Source: Gammaproteobacteria bacterium (lineage in GTDB: Bacteria > Pseudomonadota > Gammaproteobacteria > Arenicellales > UBA868). From it: a DNA stretch of 36,146 nt. The first letter of the stretch is position 1; each line of letters starts with the position of its first letter. Positions 1 through 7,755 of this stretch are shown here, in pieces. The stretch covers positions 1 through 36,146 of the forward strand of contig JADHSN010000005.1 of the NCBI GenBank assembly GCA_016776875.1, written 5' to 3'. Made by a program: the position numbers and the translations under genes. The notes under the pieces are model-generated. The model saw only the letters and a list, made by a program, of their open reading frames with translations, did no database searches and was not told where the DNA came from.

Positions 1-657
1 GGCAAAGTATTTGATCTGACCATTCAGATATTGATTGTGGTGTCCGCCGTGAGCTTTGCAATCGAGACGCTTCCTGGCCTGTCATCTACTACGATACGTC
101 TGTTGGCAATATCTGAAGCCGTCATTATTGGGGTGTTTACGGCTGAGTATCTTCTGCGTCTTTATTTCAGTCAGAAAAAACTGTCTTTCGTCTTCAGTTT
201 TTATGGCCTGATTGATTTGGCGGCTGTTCTGCCGTTTTATTTAGCGCTGGGACTGGATCTTCGATCGCTCAGAATATTCAGACTCGCGCGACTTGCGATT
301 CTCCTCAAAATTTTTCGGTTCAGTAAGGCCGCAAGACGTTTCCAGCTCGCATTTAAACTGGTGAAGGAAGAAATTCTGGTTTTTGGCCTGTTTTCTCTCG
401 CACTTATTTATCTGAGTGCGGTGGGTATCTACCACTTTGAGCATGAAGCACAGCCCGAGGTTTTTGTTTCCGTATTTGATGGCATTTGGTGGGCGACTGT
501 AACGTTGACAACGGTTGGCTATGGGGATGCTGTCCCCATTACGACCGGCGGGAAGGTGTTTACCTTTTTTGTGTTTATAGTGGGGTTGAGTATGATCGCG
601 GTTCCATCAGGCTTGGTGGCTTCAGCATTATCAAAAGTTCGAGAGTTAGAGAAATGA
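1..657 (+). CDS. Voltage-gated-type potassium/ion channel, 5' end missing
   Basis: The frame is open from base 1 through the stop at 657, so the gene very probably starts left of the window; a TTG at 31 is only an internal possibility. The visible 218 residues show several membrane segments and an S4-like stretch with basic residues at every third position (SLRIFRLARLAILLKIFR, about nt 259–318). They end with a pore loop carrying the potassium selectivity filter TVGYGD (nt 511–528) and a final inner helix. This is the six-helix, one-pore layout of voltage-gated K+ channels in the inner membrane. The stop codon overlaps the ATG of the next gene (ATGA at 654–657), which suggests translational coupling. 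The S1 start and any N-terminal domain cannot be seen. The family call is firm; the gating stimulus is unknown. Confidence 0.88.
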   Translation, partial: GKVFDLTIQILIVVSAVSFAIETLPGLSSTTIRLLAISEAVIIGVFTAEYLLRLYFSQKKLSFVFSFYGLIDLAAVLPFYLALGLDLRSLRIFRLARLAILLKIFRFSKAARRFQLAFKLVKEEILVFGLFSLALIYLSAVGIYHFEHEAQPEVFVSVFDGIWWATVTLTTVGYGDAVPITTGGKVFTFFVFIVGLSMIAVPSGLVASALSKVRELEK

Positions 658-1175
658 AACGTTTCAGCACCTTGTTTTATCTTGGCATCACCTGGTTGAT
701 GGCCGCTTGCGCCAGTTCGTCGACTAGCGGGATCGATCTGACCGTGTCGCGCGGGGACGCAACAGCCGCATACTCTGGAAGTTACATTGGCACGATTTCG
801 TTAACGTCTACGGCCGATGTGGTGGGGATAGGATCTTCGACTGATCAGCGAATAGAAACCGCGCTAATCGAGGTGACAGCAGATGGCTTGGTATTCCTCA
901 ACGTGCGAAATGTGACCATGACAGGCGTCGTCGATAACAGTGGAAATTGGGGCGTTCAGGCCTCCATTAACGATCTTAGCTCATTAATTAGCGCAGAAAA
1001 TATTTCTAATTTAAACAACGCGGGGTGCTCTCTTGCTACGAAAGCGGCTCGTATTCAAGGTGTGATTAGTCCACCTGCCATGCAGGGTAACGTCAGTGGC
1101 TCGATCAAGTGTAAGCGTGCGGGTTTGACGGTGGCGACGCTTGCCACATCGGGTACGCTGACCGCGAATCGTTAG
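654..1175 (+). CDS. Small putative lipoprotein, unknown function
   Basis: A 173-residue protein starting at the ATG that overlaps the channel stop codon. An upstream extension in the same frame is possible, but it would lie inside the channel gene. The N-terminus is a typical lipoprotein signal peptide: MKRF, a hydrophobic stretch, then the lipobox LMAAC with the lipidated Cys at residue 19, followed by a Ser/Thr-rich linker. The mature part is rich in Ser, Thr, Gly and Val with alternating hydrophobic residues, so it is probably beta-rich. Two cysteines late in the protein (AGCSL and SIKCK) could form a disulfide. I do not recognise a domain. It is followed 4 bases later by the YeeZ-like gene, so the three genes may be co-transcribed. 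Localisation to an envelope membrane is inferred from the lipobox only. Confidence 0.75.
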   Translation: MKRFSTLFYLGITWLMAACASSSTSGIDLTVSRGDATAAYSGSYIGTISLTSTADVVGIGSSTDQRIETALIEVTADGLVFLNVRNVTMTGVVDNSGNWGVQASINDLSSLISAENISNLNNAGCSLATKAARIQGVISPPAMQGNVSGSIKCKRAGLTVATLATSGTLTANR

Positions 1176-1179
1176 TCAA

Positions 1180-2064
1180 ATGGATAGCGTATTTGCGGGT
1201 TGTGGTTATGTGGGACGTCAGGTCGCGCGGCGTGAGCGAGATTTAAGCGGACGTGTTTTTGCGGTTGTTCGCAGCCCCTCTAGTGCCGAACAATTAATTC
1301 GTGAGGGTATTCAGTCGATAGCACTCGATCTTGAGGAAATTTCTGCCCTTGAATTCTCGTTGTCCGATAAAGTGCTTTATTGGTTTGTGCCTCCACAGCC
1401 TGAGGGTATGCAGGATCGGCGGTTACGAAGATGCCTTGAGCTTGCCGCCCAGATTGGACAGATCCCCAAGCGAATTGTGCTCATTAATACGACGGGTGTT
1501 TACGGCGATTGTCAGGGGGATTGGGTAACGGAGACCCGCCCTCGTAGACCTCAGACGGGTCGGGCGACGAGACGAGTTGATGCAGAAGATTTTGCTCGGA
1601 GTTGGTGCGATTTTCACGCCGTTACTTTAGTGGTCTTAAGGGTGCCGGGCATATATGGTTTCGGCAAACTTCCGCTTGATCGAATTAAAAACGCCCGGCC
1701 GGTTCTGGCACCTGAGCTGTGTCCCTGGAGTAACCGTGTACACGTGGAAGATTTAATTACTGCTTGTATGTCGGCGGCTCGGATTAAAGCGCCGGCGCCG
1801 GCTTACAATATAAGTGATGGTCATCCATCCACAATGACTGATTTTTTCTTCAAAGTGGCTGATGCCGCAGGATTACCTCGCCCCCCGATTCTGACAACCC
1901 AAGAAGCTTCGGCACAACTCAGTAAAGAGATGCAGTCTTATCTGGCAGAATCCAAAAGAATCGATAACACACTGATGAAGGAGCATCTTGGTGTGGTGCC
2001 GCGCTTTCCAGACCTGGAGCGTGGGCTGAATGCTATTTTCTCTGGTCTTGCTAACGACGGATAA
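1180..2064 (+). CDS. YeeZ-like SDR / NAD(P)-dependent epimerase family protein
   Basis: A 294-residue protein with an N-terminal Rossmann nucleotide-binding motif GCGYVG (residues 8–13), as in extended short-chain dehydrogenases of the atypical YeeZ group. Further in are the NTTGVYGD stretch, which corresponds to the catalytic Ser/Thr–Tyr region, and the RVPGIYG motif of the epimerase family. The C-terminal half has YNISDGHPSTM, typical of the substrate domain. The ATG at 1180 lies 4 bases after the lipoprotein stop and gives full family length. The substrate is unknown; sugar-nucleotide work is the family habit but is not shown here. The gene converges on the IMPDH-family gene with about 65 bases between them, in which I see no convincing terminator hairpin. 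Confidence 0.85.
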   Translation: MDSVFAGCGYVGRQVARRERDLSGRVFAVVRSPSSAEQLIREGIQSIALDLEEISALEFSLSDKVLYWFVPPQPEGMQDRRLRRCLELAAQIGQIPKRIVLINTTGVYGDCQGDWVTETRPRRPQTGRATRRVDAEDFARSWCDFHAVTLVVLRVPGIYGFGKLPLDRIKNARPVLAPELCPWSNRVHVEDLITACMSAARIKAPAPAYNISDGHPSTMTDFFFKVADAAGLPRPPILTTQEASAQLSKEMQSYLAESKRIDNTLMKEHLGVVPRFPDLERGLNAIFSGLANDG

Positions 2065-2128
2065 GGGATTTCTTAAGCGGATCTACTTGTTTTGACGTGG
2101 AAATGTGCTCGCGCTCCGGCTGGTATTT

Positions 2129-3598
2129 CTAGCGTTCATATGATTCTCGCCGAGCGGATTCGGAGAGGGGCACAAGAAACTCCAGCGGGTTATCAAGAAT
2201 CGCATTGCGTGCGTCCTCAAGCGATGTACAGCCCGCATAACTGACGGCTGAACGCAGGTGACCTCGAATGCGGTGCAGAATATCAACAACGCTACCCCGG
2301 TAGGGCACCTGAATTTCCTGACCTTCCGGCGGGGTGGCGAGTGCTTCATCAATCGCATCTGAATCCTCGGAGTCATACAGCGATTCCATTACGGCTTCGG
2401 GAGAGGTCATTCCCCTGTAGATTTTTTTCTTGGTATGGGAGGCAGGATCTTCGATTACTCGCCCGGGCGCCTCGTCTGTGCCCGATAGAGCACTTCCCAG
2501 CATCACGGTGTCGGCGCCACAGGCAAGCGCGAGGAAAATATCTTTGTCGTAACGGACTCCGCCATCCGCCATGATCGAGATTTCACCCCCTACTTCACAC
2601 CACGCTTCGCGAATCGCTTGCAGTTGGGGAACGCCGGCCGCAGTTTCCAAGCGGGTTCGACAGCCTCGCCCCGGACCCACACCTACTTTTACGGCATCGG
2701 CGCCGATATCCGCCATAAAGCGTGCCCCTGCAGCAGTCGCAATGTTTCCGCAGACAAGCGGCGTAGTGGGAAATTCGGCCCTGAGTTTTTCAATGCCGGT
2801 TTGCATGATTTGTGAATGCCCATGAGCAATGTCGACAAATAAAGAATCAGCACCCGCAGACAATAACGCTGTGGCGCGCTCCATGAAATCCCCCGCACAT
2901 CCGACGGCCGCACCAGTCAAAAGTCGACCTTTTTCGTCTTTACTGGCAAACGGTCGCTCACGAAGGAAGCGCACGTCTTTTCGGGTAATGAGGCCACAGA
3001 TTCGATGCTCTTGATCTATCAGCGGCAACCTTTCAATGCGGCCTTCAAACATGATTTTTGCGGCTTCCTCGGTTGCGACATCCGGAGGCGCGGTCTTCAA
3101 TCTCGAAGTGGGCGTCATGAACGTTTCGACACTTTCCTTATCCCGAGACCGATCCCAGGGAATATCCCGGCGAGTCAGAACACCTGCCAAAATTCCACTT
3201 CCGGCTTTTGTTTCAATCAATATCCCGTTTATCTTATGGCGTCGTGCAAACAGTCGAGCCTCTTCAATTGTTGACCCCACTGGCAGCGTTCGGGGTTGTT
3301 CAATGACTGCACTGTGACTTCGTTTGACGCGACTGAGCGTTTCACACTGGCGCTCAATGCTTTGGCCACGATGAATAACACCAAGACCGCCTTCGAGCGC
3401 CATGGTCTCTGCCATGTCTCCCCCAGTAACGCTGTCCATATTCGAGGAAACGATGGGGAGATCAAGCGCGATATGCTGAGTGAGCCTTGACCGTAACGGG
3501 ATGCCAGCACGCGTTGAGGTGATTCCTTTTTGCGGTCTGAACAAAAAGTCATCAAACGTTTTGCCAATCCATTGAGGATCGAGAAGATTGGAAGCCAT
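2129..3598 (-). CDS. IMP dehydrogenase / GMP reductase family protein with CBS pair
   Basis: A 489-residue protein of the IMPDH/GMPR (beta/alpha)8 family, catalysing NAD(P)-linked interconversion at the IMP–XMP or GMP–IMP step of purine metabolism. Seen in order: an N-terminal barrel piece (FDDFLFRPQKG, NMDSVT, GGLGVIHRG); two CBS domains at about 95–215; the catalytic loop GPGRGCRTR with the active Cys at 313; the phosphate-binding MADGGVRY (343–350) and MLGSALSGTDEAPG; and YRGMTSP leading into the flap. In true IMPDHs the flap carries an Arg-Tyr dyad (DRYF in E. coli) that activates water. Here residues 405–425 contain no Arg-Tyr pair, although PPEG and VPYRG after it are kept. The catalytic loop is also unusual (RGC in place of SIC). 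It could be a GMP reductase of the CBS-containing type or a diverged IMPDH, so no gene symbol is given. A sigma-70-like promoter lies just upstream. Confidence 0.85.
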   Translation of the reverse strand: MASNLLDPQWIGKTFDDFLFRPQKGITSTRAGIPLRSRLTQHIALDLPIVSSNMDSVTGGDMAETMALEGGLGVIHRGQSIERQCETLSRVKRSHSAVIEQPRTLPVGSTIEEARLFARRHKINGILIETKAGSGILAGVLTRRDIPWDRSRDKESVETFMTPTSRLKTAPPDVATEEAAKIMFEGRIERLPLIDQEHRICGLITRKDVRFLRERPFASKDEKGRLLTGAAVGCAGDFMERATALLSAGADSLFVDIAHGHSQIMQTGIEKLRAEFPTTPLVCGNIATAAGARFMADIGADAVKVGVGPGRGCRTRLETAAGVPQLQAIREAWCEVGGEISIMADGGVRYDKDIFLALACGADTVMLGSALSGTDEAPGRVIEDPASHTKKKIYRGMTSPEAVMESLYDSEDSDAIDEALATPPEGQEIQVPYRGSVVDILHRIRGHLRSAVSYAGCTSLEDARNAILDNPLEFLVPLSESARRESYER

Positions 3599-3655
3599 GA
3601 TTTAAGGTCGGTTAGGCATGACTCTTTTGAGACACGCGGGATGAAACAACGTCAA

Positions 3656-3684
3656 ATCATAAGACGGTAGCCGGTAACTCTCAA
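3656..3684 (-). promoter_or_regulatory. Candidate sigma-70 promoter for the IMPDH-family gene
   Basis: On the minus strand, TTGAGA (-35, at 3684–3679) is followed after exactly 17 bases by TATGAT (-10, at 3661–3656). This would place the transcription start near 3649, about 50 bases before the IMPDH-family start codon at 3598. Both boxes match consensus at five of six positions. It lies in the short gap after the stop of the upstream SDR gene. Confidence 0.55.
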
Positions 3685-3696
3685 GCGATCATGACT

Positions 3697-4518
3697 TTAA
3701 GCGGCGTTGGGATGCCATCCCGCATCTGCCCAGAGTTGTCCACTGACCGCGGAGTTCCGAATCATGAAGCAGATTGCGTCAGCAATTTCTTCAGGTCGAA
3801 TCAGGCGTCCGAGCTGAGTGTCCGGCAGAATATTTTTTTCGACAAAACCCTCAGGCATGCCCTGGAGAAGGGGTGTATCTACAAAACCCGGATGAATCAC
3901 CCCCGTTCGTACGCCATGAAACATGGCTTCCTTAGTCAGTGTTGACGCTGCACCTTCGAGTCCTGCTTTTGTGCTCGCGTAAGAGACCTGGCCTCGATTT
4001 CCCTGTGAGGAAACCGATCCAATAAAAATAATAGTGCCCTGAACAGTTTCTTCGGCTCGCCATTTTTTAAGCCCTCTCTGATTCCGATCGACGGCGATTC
4101 TGGCAATCATCTCCATTGCCCAATAGACTGGATGAATCAGATTGACCTCTAAGACCTGACGAAATATATCGACCGGATATATGTTTGCAACACTACTTTC
4201 GTGATCAATTTTCACGGCCAATCGATCACGAAAAATACCAGCTGCCGGGACAACAATTTGCGCAATGCCGTAACGCTCAGTGACCAAGTCAAAAACACTT
4301 TGCCGAAACGTCTCGTCGGTAACATCCCCTGCGCAGGCGATCGCGACTTCTTTGCCGGCATCAATGTTGATTTCCTGGGCCAGTGTTGTTAACGATTCCT
4401 CATTGATATCAACCAACGCGATGCCTTTTACGCCTTGGTTGATCAATTCAAACGCAGTGGCCCGGCCAATGCCGCTAGCCGCGCCCGTTACAATGCCGAC
4501 CTTGTCTTTTATCTGCAT
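3697..4518 (-). CDS. SDR family NAD(P)-dependent oxidoreductase
   Basis: A 273-residue classical short-chain dehydrogenase. It has the cofactor motif TGAASGIG (residues 11–18), DV at about 65–66 for adenine binding, PAAG (91–94) in place of the usual NNAG, and catalytic Ser at 168/170 with YASTK (Tyr180, Lys184). HPGFVDTPL after the active site is also typical. An acidic residue at the end of strand 2 (ALVDINEE) favours NAD(H) over NADP(H); this is inference. The stretch around residues 140–160 is longer than in minimal SDRs and could be a substrate loop. SDR genes often accompany light/singlet-oxygen gene sets, but this one is about 4 kb from that cluster and on the other strand, so I do not link them. 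The substrate is unknown. Confidence 0.87.
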   Translation of the reverse strand: MQIKDKVGIVTGAASGIGRATAFELINQGVKGIALVDINEESLTTLAQEINIDAGKEVAIACAGDVTDETFRQSVFDLVTERYGIAQIVVPAAGIFRDRLAVKIDHESSVANIYPVDIFRQVLEVNLIHPVYWAMEMIARIAVDRNQRGLKKWRAEETVQGTIIFIGSVSSQGNRGQVSYASTKAGLEGAASTLTKEAMFHGVRTGVIHPGFVDTPLLQGMPEGFVEKNILPDTQLGRLIRPEEIADAICFMIRNSAVSGQLWADAGWHPNAA

Positions 4519-4724
4519 GCCGCCTCCCGACGATTTGAGGCTGGGTAGGGTACCCTTGAGTCGCCTCAGATAGGCGATAGATGGTGCATCGCAACAATAA
4601 TAATGTCAACTTGAAAAAGGGGTTTACTCGAAAATATTTATTATTTGATGCCGATAAAAAGAATCTGATCAAACGGCGTCAATCTGAAATTTCTGCGTCG
4701 CACCATTAATAATTCGAGATTAGA

Positions 4725-5333
4725 TTAAACGATGACTGTAACTGCAAGACCGATCAGGATGACGCCAAAAAGACGGTCGAGCAGACGGGCTTTAGCCCGA
4801 AGACGATTGATAACCATCGAATGGGACAAGACAAGCGCGACAATGATGTACCAAAGCGCATCAACTACACCTGCAGTAAGCGCCATGATAAATTTTTCGG
4901 CCATACCTGCTTCAGATCGAACAAATTGACTAAACAACGCGAGAAAAAACAGCGCAATCTTTGGATTCGCGATGGCGATGAGAAACCCGTCTCGAGCAGG
5001 TGAAGTTTTAGGGAGACTTTGATCCGTATTCAGCACATCTTTCATGCCGGCCTCACTTCGCAGACTGCGAATGCCAAAATAGATCAGAAGTGCTGCGCCA
5101 CCAAAACGCAAGGCATCAAACAGGGCTGGCGTTTGTTGGATTAAAAGCCCGATACCGGCTGCGGTGAGTCCAGCCCAGATCACGATTCCGAAGCCATGAC
5201 TGATGCCAGTGATTACGCCATCCAGCCGCCCGCCCGAAAGGGTATTTTGCACAACGACGGCGAGACTCGGTCCGGGTGAAATGGCGCCGAAGATACAGAT
5301 CAGCGTCATCGACAGCCATAATGTCAGTGGCAT
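4725..5333 (-). CDS. LysE/RhtB family amino-acid exporter
   Basis: A 202-residue inner-membrane protein of the LysE/RhtB translocator family, which exports amino acids or related small metabolites using the proton gradient. The N-terminus has the family hallmark SPGPS (residues 19–23) in the first helix, followed by five further hydrophobic segments. The mid-protein motif FLIAIANPKIALFF is the conserved second-half signature. Length and start agree with the family at about 200–210 residues. It is divergent from the glutaredoxin-like gene at 5410 across a 76-base gap that probably holds both promoters. It is separated from the SDR gene downstream by about 200 bases, so the two are unlikely to be tightly coupled. 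The exported substrate cannot be told from sequence. Confidence 0.88.
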   Translation of the reverse strand: MPLTLWLSMTLICIFGAISPGPSLAVVVQNTLSGGRLDGVITGISHGFGIVIWAGLTAAGIGLLIQQTPALFDALRFGGAALLIYFGIRSLRSEAGMKDVLNTDQSLPKTSPARDGFLIAIANPKIALFFLALFSQFVRSEAGMAEKFIMALTAGVVDALWYIIVALVLSHSMVINRLRAKARLLDRLFGVILIGLAVTVIV

Positions 5334-5396
5334 AAATATATTCTTCGACTACAAAATCTTAGAGTAATCGTTTACGTGATTAAATGTTAGGGGTTG

Positions 5397-5404
5397 AAAG
5401 GAGG
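5397..5404 (+). promoter_or_regulatory. Strong Shine-Dalgarno deciding a GTG start
   Basis: AAAGGAGG ends five bases before the GTG at 5410. This near-perfect ribosome binding site supports GTG as the real start of the glutaredoxin-like gene. Confidence 0.75.
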
Positions 5405-5409
5405 AATCC

Positions 5410-5655
5410 GTGATTACATTTATCTTGTACAGCCGAGCGGGCTGCCATCTTTGTGAAGACATGCAGATCCATTTAAGCTCGCTTCAAAACGACTATTCGT
5501 TCGCTTTAGAGGTGAGAGACGTCGATCAAGACCCGGAGTGGGCCGAAAAATTTAACGACAAGGTGCCGGTGTTGTTTTGGGGCGATCAGGAAATTTGCCG
5601 TTATTTTCTCGATCTCGTAAAATTTAAAGATATATTTTTAAAAAATAACACATAA
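5410..5655 (+). CDS. Glutaredoxin-like thioredoxin-fold protein (DUF836 type)
   Basis: An 81-residue protein with a thioredoxin/glutaredoxin fold. A beta strand (FILYSRAG) leads directly into the redox motif CHLC (residues 13–16), and the cis-proline loop is KVPVLFWG. This matches the DUF836 glutaredoxin-like family, small cytosolic proteins presumed to handle thiol–disulfide exchange. The start is GTG, supported by a strong ribosome binding site. It ends in a Lys/Asn-rich tail just before a very AT-rich stretch. It lies alone between the divergent LysE gene and a lipoprotein gene about 70 bases downstream; its partners are not known. Confidence 0.82.
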   Translation: MITFILYSRAGCHLCEDMQIHLSSLQNDYSFALEVRDVDQDPEWAEKFNDKVPVLFWGDQEICRYFLDLVKFKDIFLKNNT

Positions 5656-5670
5656 AAACATATACTTATA

Positions 5671-5688
5671 AAATTATTCGAATAATTT
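5671..5688. repeat. 18-bp perfect AT-rich palindrome
   Basis: AAATTATTCGAATAATTT reads the same on both strands and sits in an AT-rich gap of about 70 bases between the glutaredoxin-like gene and the PASTA lipoprotein gene. It is not followed by a T run on the plus strand, so it is not a standard terminator for the upstream gene. It may be a regulator-binding site for the downstream gene or a weak hairpin. Confidence 0.6.
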
Positions 5689-5726
5689 AAATTAATTGGT
5701 ATCATTCGTTGCCGAATTTTTTGGCA

Positions 5727-6626
5727 ATGTCGCGTATGTTTTTTGAAAACCGTTGGCTTGAAAGATATTTTCTCGATCGAGCCGTATCAACGATTTTTTT
5801 CCTGTGTGGTTTAGGCCTGATCTTCGTCGTTTCAGCATGCTCGGATCGTTCCTCATCGACCTCATCAAGCGTCGCTCAGACGCTTGATGCTGGGGAAGAA
5901 ACAAGTCTTTTCGTGATTCCTGAGGTCAAAGATCTGCTTTTCGAGGATGCGGTGGCACAGTTAAGACAAAGCGGCTTCTCTGGAGAGATATCCCGAACCA
6001 GTAACGGCAAATGCCAGAGTGGTGATAGTCAGGGGAAAGTCTACAAGCAGTTGCCCGGGGTGCATGAGAGCGTAGTTTCATCTGCCGGGATTCATCTGTT
6101 TGATGGCTGTTTTGATGTCCGGTTCGTTGTTTCAGAAGGGGGGCTTTTTCAGCCGATAATTGACTCGCCCGATGAGCGTACAGGAGAGGATAGCCGGTTT
6201 AATATTAGCGCTTACAACAGTCTCGATTTTTCTCTCCTCCCCAATCAGGGCTATGAGGTTAGCCAACTTAAAATAAATGGGCAAGCGATGACCTTGACAG
6301 CCTCGCATGTATATCGCCTCTCGGAGATTACAGCAGACCAGAAAGTTGAGATAAGTTTCTCCCCGGTTCCGGAACCGGAACAAAAAACAGTCGCTACGTT
6401 TACCATCAGGGCGAACGTACTGTTCGGAGACTGCGCAATTTCTCCTTCGGGAGATGTTGTTTTGTCCGCTGGAGAGAGCCAGATTTTTAAAATTACATCG
6501 GGCACTTTGATCAATGTGGTCAATGTCGATGGCGTCATGGATGCCGCCTGTAGTAACGTCGCGAGCTGTTCGTACACGTTTGCCAACGTTTCGCAGAACC
6601 ACGATTTGGACGTGATTTGCAATTAA
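5727..6626 (+). CDS. PASTA-domain lipoprotein with InlB-repeat-like C-terminus
   Basis: A protein of about 299 residues from the ATG at 5727; a TTG at 5709 and an ATG at 5736 are alternatives, and none has a clear ribosome binding site. A long N-terminal stretch (about 20 residues) precedes a hydrophobic core and the lipobox VVSAC (Cys38), so it is probably a lipoprotein with an extended n-region. Residues about 61–128 resemble a PASTA domain: VIPEVKDLLFEDAVAQLRQSG, then KVYKQLPG and a final strand. Two cysteines (Cys96 and Cys128) are added, possibly as a disulfide. The rest consists of two modules like the divergent InlB B-repeat/bacterial-repeat fold (YEVSQLKING; TINVVNVDG-like; YTFANVSQNHDL), also with paired cysteines. 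PASTA domains usually bind muropeptides or beta-lactams. A role at the cell wall or surface is inference. Confidence 0.7.
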   Translation: MSRMFFENRWLERYFLDRAVSTIFFLCGLGLIFVVSACSDRSSSTSSSVAQTLDAGEETSLFVIPEVKDLLFEDAVAQLRQSGFSGEISRTSNGKCQSGDSQGKVYKQLPGVHESVVSSAGIHLFDGCFDVRFVVSEGGLFQPIIDSPDERTGEDSRFNISAYNSLDFSLLPNQGYEVSQLKINGQAMTLTASHVYRLSEITADQKVEISFSPVPEPEQKTVATFTIRANVLFGDCAISPSGDVVLSAGESQIFKITSGTLINVVNVDGVMDAACSNVASCSYTFANVSQNHDLDVICN

Positions 6627-7456
6627 GGCGGCCGCGGCAATCGTTATGGGTCATCCTTTTTCAAATTTCAAATTCGATTGCGATTTGGCGCGAGGATAAA
6701 ACTATCGCAGTTCTTTACCGGAAGAAAGAAGGTCGTCGTCTTTACGAGATCCGAGCCGCGGGTTCGACTCGTCGTCTTTACACTGACGGAGTACTTCATA
6801 GTCAGTTTAATCCTCGGCGACTGATCACCGGCAGCGTTTGGGATCTTCTTTGGCTGGGTCTATTTTTTCGACCCGATCCGAATCCCAAGCGGGTGCTTGT
6901 CCTGGGATTAGGTGCGGGCACGGTTGTGCGGCAGTTGCAGACCCTTTTCCCGTTTGTACAAATTATCGCTGTGGAGATTGACCCTGTTCATATTGAGCTT
7001 GCTGAGTTGCATTTTGGTGTTGATATGGGTCGGGTGAAGATTTTCCAAGACAGTGCTCAAGCATTTATTGCCGGTTATCGAGGTCCAAAATTTGATCTGA
7101 TCATTGATGATCTTTTTTCGGGCGCGGCCGGGATTCCGCACCGGGCGGTAAAGTGTTCCGGACCCTGGTTATCAAGACTTGAAAAATGCTTAATGCCCGA
7201 GGGTTTTCTGGCAATAAATTTTGCTGATTTCGCAGAACTCAAAGAGTCGGCAGTGTTTAAGTGCCTCGGGGATGGCAGTCGATTTAAAAGCGGTTTTGAG
7301 CTACGATCGCCTTCAACCGAGAACGTAATTGCCATACTGATGCCGGAGTCAATGTACAGCGTTGATCTTCGGCGACATTTATCCGAAACGCCGGTGCTTT
7401 CGAAAGCCCTGGAAAAAGGACAGTTGCGATACCAGGCGCGACGACTACGCGTTTAG
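6617..7456 (+). CDS. Spermidine-synthase-like SAM-fold protein
   Basis: A 279-residue protein with the class I methyltransferase/spermidine-synthase fold. Motif I is VLVLGLGAGTVVRQL, followed by the acidic strand-2 end IAVEIDP and FQDSAQAFI. IIDDLFSG is where spermidine synthases place their catalytic Asp. The N-terminal beta domain (YEIRAAGSTRRLYTDGVLHSQF) is like SpeE homologues that act as stand-alone proteins. The start is uncertain: TTG at 6617 overlaps the end of the preceding gene, and no ATG or GTG lies in frame near the N-terminus. An ATG at 6646 is out of frame. No speD or other polyamine gene is nearby, so true aminopropyl transfer is not assured. Confidence 0.72.
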   Translation: MQLRRPRQSLWVILFQISNSIAIWREDKTIAVLYRKKEGRRLYEIRAAGSTRRLYTDGVLHSQFNPRRLITGSVWDLLWLGLFFRPDPNPKRVLVLGLGAGTVVRQLQTLFPFVQIIAVEIDPVHIELAELHFGVDMGRVKIFQDSAQAFIAGYRGPKFDLIIDDLFSGAAGIPHRAVKCSGPWLSRLEKCLMPEGFLAINFADFAELKESAVFKCLGDGSRFKSGFELRSPSTENVIAILMPESMYSVDLRRHLSETPVLSKALEKGQLRYQARRLRV

Positions 7457-7496
7457 CAACGTGGCACCAAACACCCTGTTGAAATTGAGGTGACAG

Positions 7497-7745
7497 ATGC
7501 GCGGATGTGTGCCCCCTGATGCACAAACAGACGTCTCAAGTGAGCATTGGGCTATTATCCATATGCCTGGGCGGAACCGGAAACGCTATCCGGCTAATTG
7601 TGTGCAGATTGTGGCGACCGAAAAGGAGGCCAGAGCGGGCGCCAAACCCGCGCAACGACTGTTTCCTGCAAAGGTGTTGGGTCCGTCTAAATCGTCCGAG
7701 GGTCAGATTATTTACTATCTCGTCGAGTGGATCGCCCCGTCTTAA
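7497..7745 (+). CDS. Small conserved-looking protein, unknown function
   Basis: An 82-residue protein starting at ATG 7497 with GAGG six bases upstream. It is basic in the middle (MPGRNRKRYP) and ends GQIIYYLVEWIAPS. The composition and the regular alternation HWAIIHMPGR and YYLVEWI suggest a small folded beta domain rather than chance. I think similar small proteins occur in other proteobacteria, but I cannot name a family with certainty. It converges on the photolyase gene with 10 bases between the stops. There is no signal peptide or membrane segment, so it is probably cytosolic. Confidence 0.6.
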   Translation: MRGCVPPDAQTDVSSEHWAIIHMPGRNRKRYPANCVQIVATEKEARAGAKPAQRLFPAKVLGPSKSSEGQIIYYLVEWIAPS

Positions 7746-7755
7746 TCGAGTTCGC

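Noticed and set aside
2341-3490. Plus-strand open frames opposite the IMPDH-family gene
   Set aside because: Shadows of the minus-strand codons; composition rich in Arg, Pro and Ser with no family pattern.
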